Shown: positions 24,651-33,676 of the stretch, in pieces
How the letters are laid out: the number at the start of each line of letters is the position of its first letter
Numbering within the stretch: position 1 is the stretch's first letter
Origin: Thermogladius calderae 1633
GTDB taxonomy: Archaea; Thermoproteota; Thermoprotei_A; Sulfolobales; Desulfurococcaceae
NCBI RefSeq assembly: GCF_000264495.1
Contig: NC_017954.1
Location: 62,001 to 126,000, forward strand
DNA: 64,000 bases
Reading direction: 5' to 3'
Translations under genes and position numbers: made by a program
Notes under the pieces: model-generated
The model's database searches: none
What the model was told of the DNA's origin: nothing
The model's input: the letters and a program-made list of their open reading frames with translations, nothing else

Positions 24651-27644
24651 TTATCCAGCTAGCTTCCTGTGTAGTACTATGACCTCGTATATTGCAGCAG
24701 CCGCAGCAATCAGCGCTAGTATGAGTGTTACCAGCACGTAGTTGGAGACGGTGGACACCTGAGAGCTCAGCGCTGACTGGGCGGAGTCGATCTTGCTCGA
24801 CAGGCTCGACTGAGCGGAGCTCACGGCGTTCGTGATAGCGGACTGGGCACTGCTGATAGCGTTGCTCAGGCTGCTTGTGCTACTGTCGATCTTGTCCGAC
24901 ACGGCGCTTATGGCGCTCGACATGTTGGCGAAGCCTTTGTCCACCTTATCGCTTAGAGTCGACAGGCTGCTCGACAGTGTGTTCACGCTACTGCTCAGAG
25001 CGTTCACAGTGGACTGCAGCCCAGACACTACGCTGGACAGCGAGTCTACGGTTGCCCTTATCACGCCCACAGTTGTGCTGATTGTGGCTACAGTGCCGTT
25101 TAGACTCAGTACAACGCCCTGTATTGTGCCCACGGCAGTCTTAATTTCTGCCACAGTGCCGTTGATGGACACTACAACTGGCTGTATAGCCTGTACGGTC
25201 GTCTTTATCGTACCCACGTCAGTCTTGATGGTCGCTATGTCGCCCTGTACCGAGACCAGTGTGGCGTTGATCTGCTGTAGGTTCACGAGTATCTGGGACA
25301 CGCCGGCCTTTATAGCGATCACATTGTCTCTAATGAGCTGTATGTCAGCTATGTCGTTGAATATACCTATGTATGTCGGCGCGGACAGGCTGCCGTCGGG
25401 CATTATCATCCTCAGCTCGTAAATGCCGGGCTCTAGTACAGGTATGTAGAGGCCTGGGAACACGCTCGGCGACAGCACGTCGGTGAGGGTGCCGTTGGGG
25501 GTGATCCTCCAGTTGGTCACGTGCATGTTAACGCCCATGATACCGTCGTTGAGGTTCTGCTTGTACGCGCCGCCGGCAATAGTGTCTAGTACCGTAGTCC
25601 TAATGGCTACGCCAGCGACGCCGCCGGTAGCACCGTACGGCAGACCTGTAGCTACGACCTCAGCCACGTAGGGGCCAACAGCTACTGCCGGGTTGAGGTA
25701 GAACCCTGGTAGTACCTGGAATGACGTGATGCTCGGGTTAGCTATGTAGACAGCCTGTACCTGGTCGTAGCCTCCAGATATCCTGCCGACGAACACCCAT
25801 ATCTTGTACTTTGCTCCGGGTAGTGTCGGGAATATGAACCACGTCGAGAAGCTACCCTTGCTGTCTGTTGTGGTGTACGCGACTAGGATACCGTCGGGCA
25901 GGAAGCTCGATAGGTTCTGCCCGTAAGCGGCGAAGTAGCTCGGGTACAGTAGCCTCAGGTCGACTGGTGGAACTCCCTCAATGAAGACTAGCACTGGCTG
26001 GTTGGGGTCGAAGCCGACGCCGGACACCGTCACGTTGGTGCCGAGAGCAGTCTTCCACAGCTGTACGACATTTGTAGGCGCGGTGACGTTAATCCCGCAG
26101 ACTGTCATGCCCGAGACCAGGCAGTAGTACGGGCCTGCGAAGCTACCCGAGACGACACCAATGCCTGTGTTAGGCTCAACTCCGACAATGCTGGTGTACG
26201 GCCCTACTGTACCGGCTGGTGGCGTGAAGTAGGCTGTTGGACCGACAGCTATGTTGGTTCTAGCCGAGAACCTCAGCTGGACGGGGGCGGTGATGTTCTG
26301 GGTCTCACCGATCTCGTGGCCGCCCCTCACTATGGCCGAGGGCATTAGGACTACTACAATGTTGAAGCCGTCAGCGTCGGGCAGGAAGTTGTAACTGTCG
26401 ATCTGCGTGCCAACCACGACGCTGGAGATCGTCAGGGTGTTGTCTGGAATGTCGACGTCAATGAATATGTGGGCTGGGACGCTTACAGTGCCAGCAGCAG
26501 TCGTGATGTTGCCTGGGGCGAACGCCCAGCCGAACACTATCACCTTGGCACCAGGGCTGGTTACCTTGAGAGCTGGCATAGAGGCCGCCACTACGTTATA
26601 GGCTGTAGAGCCGAAGGCGCCCACGTAGGCGTTGTAGTCGTAGGCCTCTATGTACGCGTTGAAAGTGATCACGTCCTTGAACGTGTAGCTGGCGTTGGTC
26701 GACTCGGTGACAATGACCGTGTAGGTGCCTCCAGGTATGTGGCCTATATACAGGGCGGTAGAGAACACGCCGTAAGCGTCAGTGGCGGCTATGACGGGTA
26801 TCGTCTTGATGTAGTTGTAGAACGAGTTCCTGAACGTTATGTCTATTACGCCCACATTGGGGTCGAAGCCGGTGCCCACTACTAGTAGCTGGGTTATGTT
26901 CTCCTCGAGATCTCTGACAAAGGTGCCGGATATTGTGAGCAGGTCGACGTATACGCCTGTGTTGGGGTCGTAGAACCATAGGGCTGGCACAACGTTTATC
27001 GTGGTGCTAGCTGTGACGACGCCGTCGGTGGCTACTATCGTGTAAGTGCCCTTAGGCATGTTCTGGACCGACCATATGTATGTGAACACGCCTCTAGCAT
27101 TGGTCTGAACGGAGCCGATCTGGACGTTTGTCTCGTTGATGTAGATGGTTACACCAGCGCCAGCTGTGAAGCCCACACCAGTTATGTTTACGATCGAGCC
27201 TGGTATTAGGCCACCCATACCGCCGGACTTGACAGTCGTGACGTTGAGTATCAGCTTGGGCACTAAGGTGAACGGCACGTAGTCGTAGGTGTTGGCCTCG
27301 AAGCCTGGGACGAAGGCATACACAGCGTAGTTAGTCGCGTAAGGGACGTAGGGCACTACTAGGACAGCCTGGAACTTACCGCCCTGCCCGACAAGTGCTA
27401 GTGTGCTAGCTAGGACCTGGTAGTTGCCTGGGGCAGGCGCTGTGCCTGTGTAGTTTACGAACGACACGTTGACCGTGTAGCCTAGAGGCGCTACGCCTGT
27501 AATTACGATGACGTCGCCGGGAGAGCCCTTACTAGGGGTGACTTGTAGCTGTAGGTTGCCTGTGACTCCTGCTACTGCCACTATTGGCGTTACTATAGAG
27601 GCGATTATTAGGGCGAGTACGAGCGTATAGGTTACTCTACTCAT
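24651..27644 (-). CDS. S-layer / stalk surface protein with coiled coil and C-terminal TM anchor
   Basis: 997 residues. Signal peptide (LVLALIIASIVTPIVAVA), then several Ig-like/IPT-type beta domains marked by repeated openings such as VTPSKGSPGDVIVITG, PGSIVNITGVGFTAGAGVTIY and VVGTGFDPNVGVIDITF. From ~residue 780 to 960 the chain becomes a long helical coiled coil built of repeats (LSSVVSGLQSTVNALSSSV, SAISAVSDKIDSSTSSLS), ending in a TM helix and short basic tail. Ig-like head plus coiled-coil stalk plus membrane anchor recalls the tetrabrachion-type stalk of Staphylothermus. ATG with GGTGGTGG upstream. Probably a main component of the cell coat. Confidence 0.75.
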   Translation of the reverse strand: MSRVTYTLVLALIIASIVTPIVAVAGVTGNLQLQVTPSKGSPGDVIVITGVAPLGYTVNVSFVNYTGTAPAPGNYQVLASTLALVGQGGKFQAVLVVPYVPYATNYAVYAFVPGFEANTYDYVPFTLVPKLILNVTTVKSGGMGGLIPGSIVNITGVGFTAGAGVTIYINETNVQIGSVQTNARGVFTYIWSVQNMPKGTYTIVATDGVVTASTTINVVPALWFYDPNTGVYVDLLTISGTFVRDLEENITQLLVVGTGFDPNVGVIDITFRNSFYNYIKTIPVIAATDAYGVFSTALYIGHIPGGTYTVIVTESTNASYTFKDVITFNAYIEAYDYNAYVGAFGSTAYNVVAASMPALKVTSPGAKVIVFGWAFAPGNITTAAGTVSVPAHIFIDVDIPDNTLTISSVVVGTQIDSYNFLPDADGFNIVVVLMPSAIVRGGHEIGETQNITAPVQLRFSARTNIAVGPTAYFTPPAGTVGPYTSIVGVEPNTGIGVVSGSFAGPYYCLVSGMTVCGINVTAPTNVVQLWKTALGTNVTVSGVGFDPNQPVLVFIEGVPPVDLRLLYPSYFAAYGQNLSSFLPDGILVAYTTTDSKGSFSTWFIFPTLPGAKYKIWVFVGRISGGYDQVQAVYIANPSITSFQVLPGFYLNPAVAVGPYVAEVVATGLPYGATGGVAGVAIRTTVLDTIAGGAYKQNLNDGIMGVNMHVTNWRITPNGTLTDVLSPSVFPGLYIPVLEPGIYELRMIMPDGSLSAPTYIGIFNDIADIQLIRDNVIAIKAGVSQILVNLQQINATLVSVQGDIATIKTDVGTIKTTVQAIQPVVVSINGTVAEIKTAVGTIQGVVLSLNGTVATISTTVGVIRATVDSLSSVVSGLQSTVNALSSSVNTLSSSLSTLSDKVDKGFANMSSAISAVSDKIDSSTSSLSNAISSAQSAITNAVSSAQSSLSSKIDSAQSALSSQVSTVSNYVLVTLILALIAAAAAIYEVIVLHRKLAG

Positions 27645-27695
27645 TCCACCACCACACTCGGACTGATAATTGATAAAGGGGGTTGGTTTTTAAGG
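27645..27695 (-). promoter_or_regulatory. S-layer gene promoter and ribosome site
   Basis: On the minus strand, a CTTAAAAACC box (about 27683-27692) lies ~40 bases before the ATG and GGTGGTGG lies directly before it, giving a short leader of roughly 15 bases with a strong Shine-Dalgarno site. Confidence 0.55.
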
Positions 27696-27782
27696 GTGCG
27701 TACACAACCCTAAACCGATCATTAGATCCTGTGCACAGACCGCGGGAAGAGCTGTGCCCTCGTGGGCAGTCCAGGTTTCATG

Positions 27783-28349
27783 CTAAGCCTTGAACTCGAC
27801 GACTATTATGCCTTTAGAGACCTCCTCTCTCAGTATGGTATAGCCGAGCCCTGCTAGCAGGCCCTCAATAAAGCTGGCTGTCATACTCGTCTCAACCTCG
27901 TCCATGACCGTGGAAACGCACATAAGCTTATAAGAGTCTCCCTGCTCGACTACCGAGACCTCGTTTAAGTCCCACCTGGTCTTCTCGAGAAAAGACCTCA
28001 CGATGTCGAGCGACCCCCTGTACTTGTTCCTAATGTACAGCCCGTAGGCCCTCCCCGCCTCATAGAACACCCTCCGGACGTCGTCGCTGTCGCCCGTCTT
28101 CTCCAGTAGGGTCTCTACTACCTCGTGGGGGACGAACACTGCTCCGAGCTTCTTCTCTACCTCTACTACCTTGAGGAGGTCTATCAGCTCCTCCATGTTG
28201 TAGCCCATGTCGAAGGCCTCTACTACCTGCCTCAGTACCCGGTCTAGTAGCTTAGCAAGCGACTCGCCTCTAGCGTAGGCTAGCCTCGCAAGCCTCTCCA
28301 GCACGTCCTCCGAGACGTATATTAACTTCTTCCTGCTCGCGTCAGGCAT
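27783..28349 (-). CDS. RHH-type regulator-like protein, second of a paralogous pair
   Basis: 188 residues. The N-terminal ~50 residues (RKKLIYVSEDVLERLARLAYARGESLAKLLDRVLRQ) have the strand-helix-helix form of a ribbon-helix-helix DNA-binding domain. The rest is a mixed alpha/beta region ending with SFIEGLLAGLGYTILREEVSKGIIVVEF, closely parallel to the end of the upstream gene product. I do not recognise a named family; V4R/heme-NO-binding-like small-molecule domains have a similar ending. ATG start overlaps the previous stop by 8 bases, so the two are translationally coupled and probably form a heterodimer. Confidence 0.6.
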   Translation of the reverse strand: MPDASRKKLIYVSEDVLERLARLAYARGESLAKLLDRVLRQVVEAFDMGYNMEELIDLLKVVEVEKKLGAVFVPHEVVETLLEKTGDSDDVRRVFYEAGRAYGLYIRNKYRGSLDIVRSFLEKTRWDLNEVSVVEQGDSYKLMCVSTVMDEVETSMTASFIEGLLAGLGYTILREEVSKGIIVVEFKA

Positions 28350-28926
28350 TGCCCGATCTACCTGTCACGATCACCGTCTTACCCACTACCTCGCTTGAGT
28401 CCACTCTGTACCCGAGCCCCTCTAAGAAGCCCTCTACCATGGACTTGAACAGGTCTGCGTACTCCGGGCTGAACCGAGGGCTGGTGACAAACACCTCGAC
28501 CCCGTCACCCAACTCCCTGACCTCGAACTCGGGTATGTCCCAGAAAATCCAGGTCGCCATGCTCTTGAACTGAGATAGGGCCCTCTCGCCGTACTTCGCT
28601 TTAAAAGACTTGGCCATCCACACCCCCGCGTCCCTCCAGGCCGCGTGCGCCTCCAGGCGGTTCCTGTAAGCCATCTTAACCATGGCCTGGAAGAGGTTCT
28701 CGAGCAGTAACACGAAGCCTGACTCACGTATTTGCTTGAAGAATAAGAACTCGTTGACAACACCCGTGATCGAGTACCCCTCCTTCTCTGCCTTGATAGC
28801 CACCTCGAAAAGCTCGTTCACGTAGTCGTACAAGCTGTAGCCCCTTCTCCTGGCGATCTCCTTTACCGCGTCGATCAAGTCCTCGCGGGCCGCAAAAGTC
28901 TTCCTCCTAGCCGACACAAAAACCAT
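28342..28926 (-). CDS. RHH-type regulator-like protein, first of a paralogous pair
   Basis: 194 residues with the same architecture as the next gene: an N-terminal basic strand and two helices (RRKTFAAREDLIDAVKEIARRRGYSLYDYVNELFEVA), a central helical region containing HAAWRDAGVWMAKSFKAKYGE, and a C-terminal part ending SMVEGFLEGLGYRVDSSEVVGKTVIVTG. The two proteins are clearly paralogues by layout but diverged in sequence. They lie upstream of the S-layer gene on the same strand, so one idea is control of surface genes; this is inference from position only. Confidence 0.6.
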   Translation of the reverse strand: MVFVSARRKTFAAREDLIDAVKEIARRRGYSLYDYVNELFEVAIKAEKEGYSITGVVNEFLFFKQIRESGFVLLLENLFQAMVKMAYRNRLEAHAAWRDAGVWMAKSFKAKYGERALSQFKSMATWIFWDIPEFEVRELGDGVEVFVTSPRFSPEYADLFKSMVEGFLEGLGYRVDSSEVVGKTVIVTGRSGNA

Positions 28927-29105
28927 CCTCAGGTATAGTTAAGTCGCCCCGAACTTAATAACGTGAGTGCGCGGAGGTCGAAGCTGGGAACCACGATATA
29001 GCGTGAAGATTTAATAGGTTCACCAACACTATTCATCAACCGATAAAGGGCCCGGACATAGAGCGTAAAGCGATGATGAGCTTGGGCCATTAAGCAGCGA
29101 AAATG

Positions 29106-29205
29106 GCCCGGGTAGCTCAGCCTGGTAGAGCGCCGGGCTGTGGACGGCCCCTAATAGGGGCCGGCACAGACCCGGAGGTCCCGGGTTCAAATCCCGGCCC
29201 GGGCC
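29106..29205 (+). tRNA. tRNA-His(GTG) with a 26-base intron and encoded G-1
   Basis: Acceptor GCCCGGG (29106-29112) pairs with CCCGGGC (29198-29204); discriminator is C at 29205, as in tRNA-His, and the base before the acceptor (29105) is G, so the identity element G-1 is encoded. Anticodon GTG at 29140-29142. The intron 29144-29169 forms its own hairpin (GGCCCC TAATA GGGGCC). Confidence 0.9.
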
Positions 29206-29482
29206 CTTCATTTGACTTAAGCGTTTCCCTTTAATGCACGACACGAAGTAATGAGTATTGGGTCGTTCTACTCTCTGAGACCCGTTTAAGGCGTGTCTCT
29301 GCTAGTAGAGCCCCGAAGGTCGGAATAGCAAGCTTAGAATTCGACGCCCCTAGTCCCCGAGATAGAGTCCTCTAGAGACGCCTCATTACAGTCTTGGCCT
29401 CTAGAATGTCGTCTCTAAAGCCTCACGTGCCCCCTGACCTGTGTAACCGCATGAAGCCCTGAGATGATGATAGGCACCTGGT
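29206..29482. other. Spacer without recognised features
   Basis: Between tRNA-His and the MFS gene tail. A GATGATGA string near 29464 resembles a C box, but no partnering D box at the proper distance was found, and no coding frame with archaeal codon use is apparent. Confidence 0.3.
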
Positions 29483-30631
29483 TTACCTGGGGCGATCCCC
29501 ATTGCTTCTCGACTTAGAGTAAGCAATGACTATGGAGGAGAGGGCCGCTGCTGTGATGAAACACCCTGCTCTCAGCGTGTTAGAGCCCACTAGGGGTTGA
29601 GCTGGTAGGAGGAGGATACCGCCGAGGCTTGTGAAGAATATGACCTGTCCAAAGCCGTGAGTTCTGTTGTTCTCCCTACTCCTCTCCGCGACGTACGAGT
29701 ACACTGACGTGTCTAGGAACGGGTATAGGGGGACCAGCCAGAGCAGGGCCGGCACGATACCGCTTGTCAGGGCGAACAGCCAGTAGGTGACTAGGTAGGA
29801 GGCGCTCGACGCTATGTAAACGTTTAACGGACCATACTTGTCGACTACGCGGCCCGACACCAGCCTCGCGAAGGGGCTTATAAGGGAGCCTATGAAGCCG
29901 TAGAACAACCCGTACAAGACGTACCTTGTCCCCTCGTCTACTTGTGAAAACAGCTCGTCTATACTCCTGCTAAGCTTTACAGCGCCCACAGCGAAGAACA
30001 TCTCGCGGGCGAATACGATTAGGGTTAAAGACGTGAGGAAGGCTGTCAACCCTCTGTCCCTTAGCCCCCACTCAATTTTACTGTAGCTAGTGCTCTTCCC
30101 CGTAGGGCTTAAAGCCCAACCCGCTACGAACGTGGTCGCGAATAGGAGGGCTATTAACAGGAACACGAGAAAGGCCCCACCCAACTTGTACACGAGGCCA
30201 GATAGTAGGGCTCCGACCCCGAAGCCTAGCCCTGTCGCGATTGTGAAGCTACTGTAGGCCTTACCGTACTCGCCCGTGACCTCCTGGAACACGGAGGAGA
30301 TGACGCTCGGCCACGATAAAGCCCACAAGAGGCTCGACAAGCTTATGACAGCCGAGAAAGCGTAAGGCTCCTTAATGAAGCTCGACGCGACGATCGGTAG
30401 CGAGGAAAGGCCCCCGATCAGAATACTCTTTCGGCCGAGACGCTGCTCTAGGAGAGCCGCGAAAAGCGAGGCCATGCTCATCCCCCATTCTAGACCTGCC
30501 AGCAACATGACGACCCTGCCCGCCGACAACTCGTCGACCAGGTACCTCCGCGTAAACGAGTAGTAGACTCCCCATCCCAGAGTGTTAACGAAGGCGACAG
30601 CCGCGTAAGCGCTCTTCTTGTCCTTGAACAT
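29483..30631 (-). CDS. Major facilitator superfamily transporter
   Basis: 382 residues with about twelve predicted membrane helices, e.g. VVMLLAGLEWGMSMASLFAALLE, FSAVISLSSLLWALSWPSVI and FLVFLLIALLFATTFVAGWAL. The loop after TM2 reads EQRLGRKSILIGG, the GxxxD/RxGRK signature of MFS carriers, and the second half repeats it as VVDKYGPLNVYI. Substrate cannot be inferred. ATG start. Upstream is adenine deaminase in the same orientation, separated by 70 bases, so a role in purine uptake is possible but unproven. Confidence 0.8.
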   Translation of the reverse strand: MFKDKKSAYAAVAFVNTLGWGVYYSFTRRYLVDELSAGRVVMLLAGLEWGMSMASLFAALLEQRLGRKSILIGGLSSLPIVASSFIKEPYAFSAVISLSSLLWALSWPSVISSVFQEVTGEYGKAYSSFTIATGLGFGVGALLSGLVYKLGGAFLVFLLIALLFATTFVAGWALSPTGKSTSYSKIEWGLRDRGLTAFLTSLTLIVFAREMFFAVGAVKLSRSIDELFSQVDEGTRYVLYGLFYGFIGSLISPFARLVSGRVVDKYGPLNVYIASSASYLVTYWLFALTSGIVPALLWLVPLYPFLDTSVYSYVAERSRENNRTHGFGQVIFFTSLGGILLLPAQPLVGSNTLRAGCFITAAALSSIVIAYSKSRSNGDRPR

Positions 30632-30700
30632 CGCTCCACCACGCTGGTTGACGGCACCTTGTTAGCCTTCTTATTGTACTCGCCCGTGTTTAAAGCTGAT

Positions 30701-32470
30701 TCATCTGTAAACCTCGATGACCGGGTCGACCAGCTTGTAGTCTACAACTAGACCTCTGTCCGTGATCCCGATCTCGGGGACAGACGGCAACGAAACGAAC
30801 TCTAGCTGCATGAACGGATTGGGGAGGCTCAACCCCAGCACGTGCCTCGCGATGTACTCGAGTCTGTTTAACCTCTCCACGACCTCCTCGTAGCTCCTAG
30901 TCGACATCAACCCAGCGAACTCTAGAGGGAGCTCCGCCAATATCTCACCGCCCATTACGGCGACGAAGCCCCCACCTATCTCGCTCAGCCTTCTCACAGC
31001 GACGTACATGTCTAGAGGGTCTACGCCAACTACCACTATGTTGTGGTGGTCGTGTGACACGCTTGAACCTATCGCCCCCTTCTTCAGGCCGAAGCCCCTC
31101 ACAAAACCCTTGCCTACGTTGGGCAGCCCCTTGTGCCTCTCCACCACTGCTATGTGGATGATGTCGCGCCCCACGTCCCCAATTACTACTCCGCTTCTAA
31201 CCCCTAGCCACTCTCTTAGCTCCTTCTTGAGGATCTGCCCAGGGATCACTCCTATCACCCTCACTAGGGCCTTTCTACTCTCCGAGCCGACTTTTACCAC
31301 AAGGTCCTCCGCCTTTAGACCCTGGTTGACTCTCACGGTGTTCCTCGCCCACTCGGGTAACTCGACCCGCGGGACCTCGAACATGAGTCTACCTTCGTGG
31401 TACACAGTCTCACCGTCGAAGACTACGGTCCTTATACCCAGCTTCTCGAGACTGTCTACGACCAATACGTCTGCTTTACGACCTGGGGCCAGAGAGCCTA
31501 TTAAGTGGTCTAGCCTGAAGTACGTGGCGGGGTTTATAGTCGCCATCTGAACCGCCACGATAGGGTCTAGACCCTCCTCAATAGACTTTCGTACATTGTA
31601 GTCGATGTGCCCTTCTCTCAAGATGTCCGTGGGATGCTTATCGTCGGTGCAGAACATCAGTTGGCGGTAGTCCCTGAGCCTGCCCACCAATCCCTTGACC
31701 ACGTCGGTGAGGTTCCTCTCGCTACTACCCTCTCTCACCATGACTGCTACACCCCTGACCAGCTTAACAAAAGCCTCGTCGCCGGAGACAACCTCGTGGT
31801 CGTCTGTAAGCACGGCTGACGCTAGCGCGTTAACGAAGTCTTCCTCTACTACTCCAGCCATGTGACCATTAGACCTCTTCCCGAGCTTCAAAGCTGCCTC
31901 AACCCTCCTCAGGTAGCCCGGATCCCTCAGTATGTTCTGGTAGTTCAGCTCGCCAAGCGAGACAGCGGATTCTTCTCTGAGCAGCTCCTCCACATCTCTG
32001 TCCTCTAGTACGGCACCTGTAGTCTCTAGCCCGGGTGCTGTGGGGACCCTGGATGGGACTTGTACGAACACCCTGATCTTCGACATCCTACTCATCTCCA
32101 CTAGTAGCCTGACGCCTCTTACTCCGAGGACGTTGGCTATCTCGTGGGGGTCTGCCATGAGAGTGGTGACACCGTGTGGTATGAGGAGGCGTGCTAGTTG
32201 CTGTGGGACGAGTAGTGTGCTCTCGATGTGGATGTGGGAGTCTATGAAGCCGGGTAAGAGGTAGTGACCCTTAACGTCGAGTACCAAATCGGCGTCTCTG
32301 ACTCTCTTAGTCAACCCGATGATCCTGTCCTTGTAGATCTCGAGGTTCCCCTCGACAACGCTGCCGGTAAACACGTCGACGATACGCGCGTTCTTTAGGA
32401 GAAGAGTCGGCCTCCTCCTACCGGCGGCCGCCTCGAAGTACTCGATAAGGCTCCGCACCAAGAACAACAC
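30701..32470 (-). CDS. ade: Adenine deaminase
   Basis: Converts adenine to hypoxanthine and ammonia in purine salvage. Amidohydrolase motifs: GHYLLPGFIDSHIHIEST with the HxH metal pair, the ADPHEIANVLG segment, a NGHMAGV histidine and TDDHEVVS; the later FCTDDKHPTDI and VSHDHHNIVVVG are typical of this adenine deaminase subfamily. 589 residues, as usual. ATG start, with the region before the initiator tRNA carrying TTTAAAAACC as a likely promoter. Works with the phosphoribosyltransferase at 62695 and the PRPP synthetase at 1. Confidence 0.93.
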   Translation of the reverse strand: MLFLVRSLIEYFEAAAGRRRPTLLLKNARIVDVFTGSVVEGNLEIYKDRIIGLTKRVRDADLVLDVKGHYLLPGFIDSHIHIESTLLVPQQLARLLIPHGVTTLMADPHEIANVLGVRGVRLLVEMSRMSKIRVFVQVPSRVPTAPGLETTGAVLEDRDVEELLREESAVSLGELNYQNILRDPGYLRRVEAALKLGKRSNGHMAGVVEEDFVNALASAVLTDDHEVVSGDEAFVKLVRGVAVMVREGSSERNLTDVVKGLVGRLRDYRQLMFCTDDKHPTDILREGHIDYNVRKSIEEGLDPIVAVQMATINPATYFRLDHLIGSLAPGRKADVLVVDSLEKLGIRTVVFDGETVYHEGRLMFEVPRVELPEWARNTVRVNQGLKAEDLVVKVGSESRKALVRVIGVIPGQILKKELREWLGVRSGVVIGDVGRDIIHIAVVERHKGLPNVGKGFVRGFGLKKGAIGSSVSHDHHNIVVVGVDPLDMYVAVRRLSEIGGGFVAVMGGEILAELPLEFAGLMSTRSYEEVVERLNRLEYIARHVLGLSLPNPFMQLEFVSLPSVPEIGITDRGLVVDYKLVDPVIEVYR

Positions 32471-32535
32471 GCCACTTCATTCAACTGAGCTTTAAAAACC
32501 CGTGTAGAATAATATAGATAACGGCGGGGTAAAGC

Positions 32536-32609
32536 AGCGGGGTAGGGCAGCCAGGTAGCCCGCGGGGCTCATAACCCCGAGGTCGGTGGTTCAAATCCAC
32601 CCCCCGCTA
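32536..32609 (+). tRNA. Initiator tRNA-Met(CAT)
   Basis: Acceptor AGCGGGG (32536-32542) pairs with CCCCGCT (32602-32608), discriminator A. The A1-U72 end pair and the three consecutive G-C pairs next to the anticodon loop (GGGG CTCATAA CCCC) are initiator hallmarks. Followed by a 6-bp hairpin (CCTGCC gcga GGCAGG). Confidence 0.9.
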
Positions 32610-32704
32610 TACCCCTGCCGCGAGGCAGGCCCCGCCATTACCACAAAGCCTCTTTTGTTTTCCTCGATCTTCTCAATTACCTCTGTTAGCTGGTATTACA
32701 GAGG

Positions 32705-32733
32705 AACAAAAAGATGATAAGAGATGAAAAAGA
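32705..32733 (-). terminator. Poly-T terminator downstream of serA
   Basis: Read on the minus strand this stretch holds two T tracts (TTTTT twice within 25 bases) just past the serA stop, the form of an archaeal intrinsic terminator. No GC-rich stem is directly attached. Confidence 0.5.
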
Positions 32734-32746
32734 GACGGAATAAAGT

Positions 32747-33676
32747 CTACTTCAGAAGCTCGGCTATTTTCTTGGCGACCTCTATCCCGGCTTGATCCTG
32801 GGCCTCCACGCTACTGGCACCTATGTGTGGGGTCAAGACCACGTTGTCTAGTTGGAGTAACGGGTGGTCTTTCGGCAATGGCTCTTCCTCGAACACGTCT
32901 AGTGCTGCACCTGCTATCCAGCCTTCTTTGAGGGCCTTTACCAGGGCATTGGTGTCGACTACCGCGCCTCTAGCCGTGTTTACTAGAATAGCCGTCTTCT
33001 TCATCAGCCTCAGCTTCTCCTCGTTGATCAGGTGAGTCGTCTCGGGCGTCAAGGGGACGTGAAGGGAGACGATGTCTGCCGTCCTGAGCAGTGTGTCTAG
33101 GTCTACACACTCGGCGTTGAACTCCCTCCCAGCCTCTATGTTACACTGTCTATCCGTGTAGATGATCTTCATGCCGAACCCGTAGTAGCAGATCCTAGCC
33201 ACCGCCCTGCCGATCCTGCCGAAGCCGACTAAGCCTAAAGTCTTGCCCTTCAGTTCTGTGCCCACCGCCTCGTGCTTCACCCACACGCCCTCTCTCATCT
33301 TCCTGTCACTGAACGCGATTTTCCTCAGAAGCGCCAACATCAAGCCTACGGTCAACTCGGCTACAGCCTGCGTGACCGACTCGGGGGCGTTCACGACTTT
33401 TATACCCCTGCTCTCGGCGGCCTGGACGTCGATGTTGTCGAGGCCTACGCCAGCCCTGGCTATTACCTTCAACTGGTCGGCAGCCTCGATGACTCTCCTT
33501 GTTACTCTAGGTTTGCTCCTCACGATTATCGCATGGAAACCCTTGATGAGCCTGGCCAGCTCGTCTTCGCTGGGCTCGTGTACCTCGACTACCTCGAAGC
33601 CTTGAGACTTCAGGTAGTCTACTGCGCTCCTGCTGATCTTGCTCGCGACTAGAACCCTGTAGACCACGTGCTTCAC
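32747..33676 (-). CDS. serA: D-3-phosphoglycerate dehydrogenase / 2-hydroxyacid dehydrogenase
   Basis: NAD-dependent dehydrogenase of 309 residues, no C-terminal ACT domain. Signature parts: RAGVGLDNIDVQAAESRGI, the Rossmann loop GLVGFGRIGRAVA, SLHVPLTPETTHLI, and catalytic ARGAVVDTNAL and LTPHIGASS with the R-E-H triad. The gene overlaps the upstream class V aminotransferase by four bases (ATGA), so the pair is co-translated. Together they probably run the phosphoglycerate-to-serine branch or glyoxylate-linked interconversions. Substrate choice cannot be proven from sequence. Confidence 0.88.
   Translation of the reverse strand: MKHVVYRVLVASKISRSAVDYLKSQGFEVVEVHEPSEDELARLIKGFHAIIVRSKPRVTRRVIEAADQLKVIARAGVGLDNIDVQAAESRGIKVVNAPESVTQAVAELTVGLMLALLRKIAFSDRKMREGVWVKHEAVGTELKGKTLGLVGFGRIGRAVARICYYGFGMKIIYTDRQCNIEAGREFNAECVDLDTLLRTADIVSLHVPLTPETTHLINEEKLRLMKKTAILVNTARGAVVDTNALVKALKEGWIAGAALDVFEEEPLPKDHPLLQLDNVVLTPHIGASSVEAQDQAGIEVAKKIAELLK

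Noticed and set aside
29455-29482. GATGATGA string as a C/D box sRNA
   Set aside because: No CTGA box at the proper distance downstream within the spacer before MFS coding sequence.
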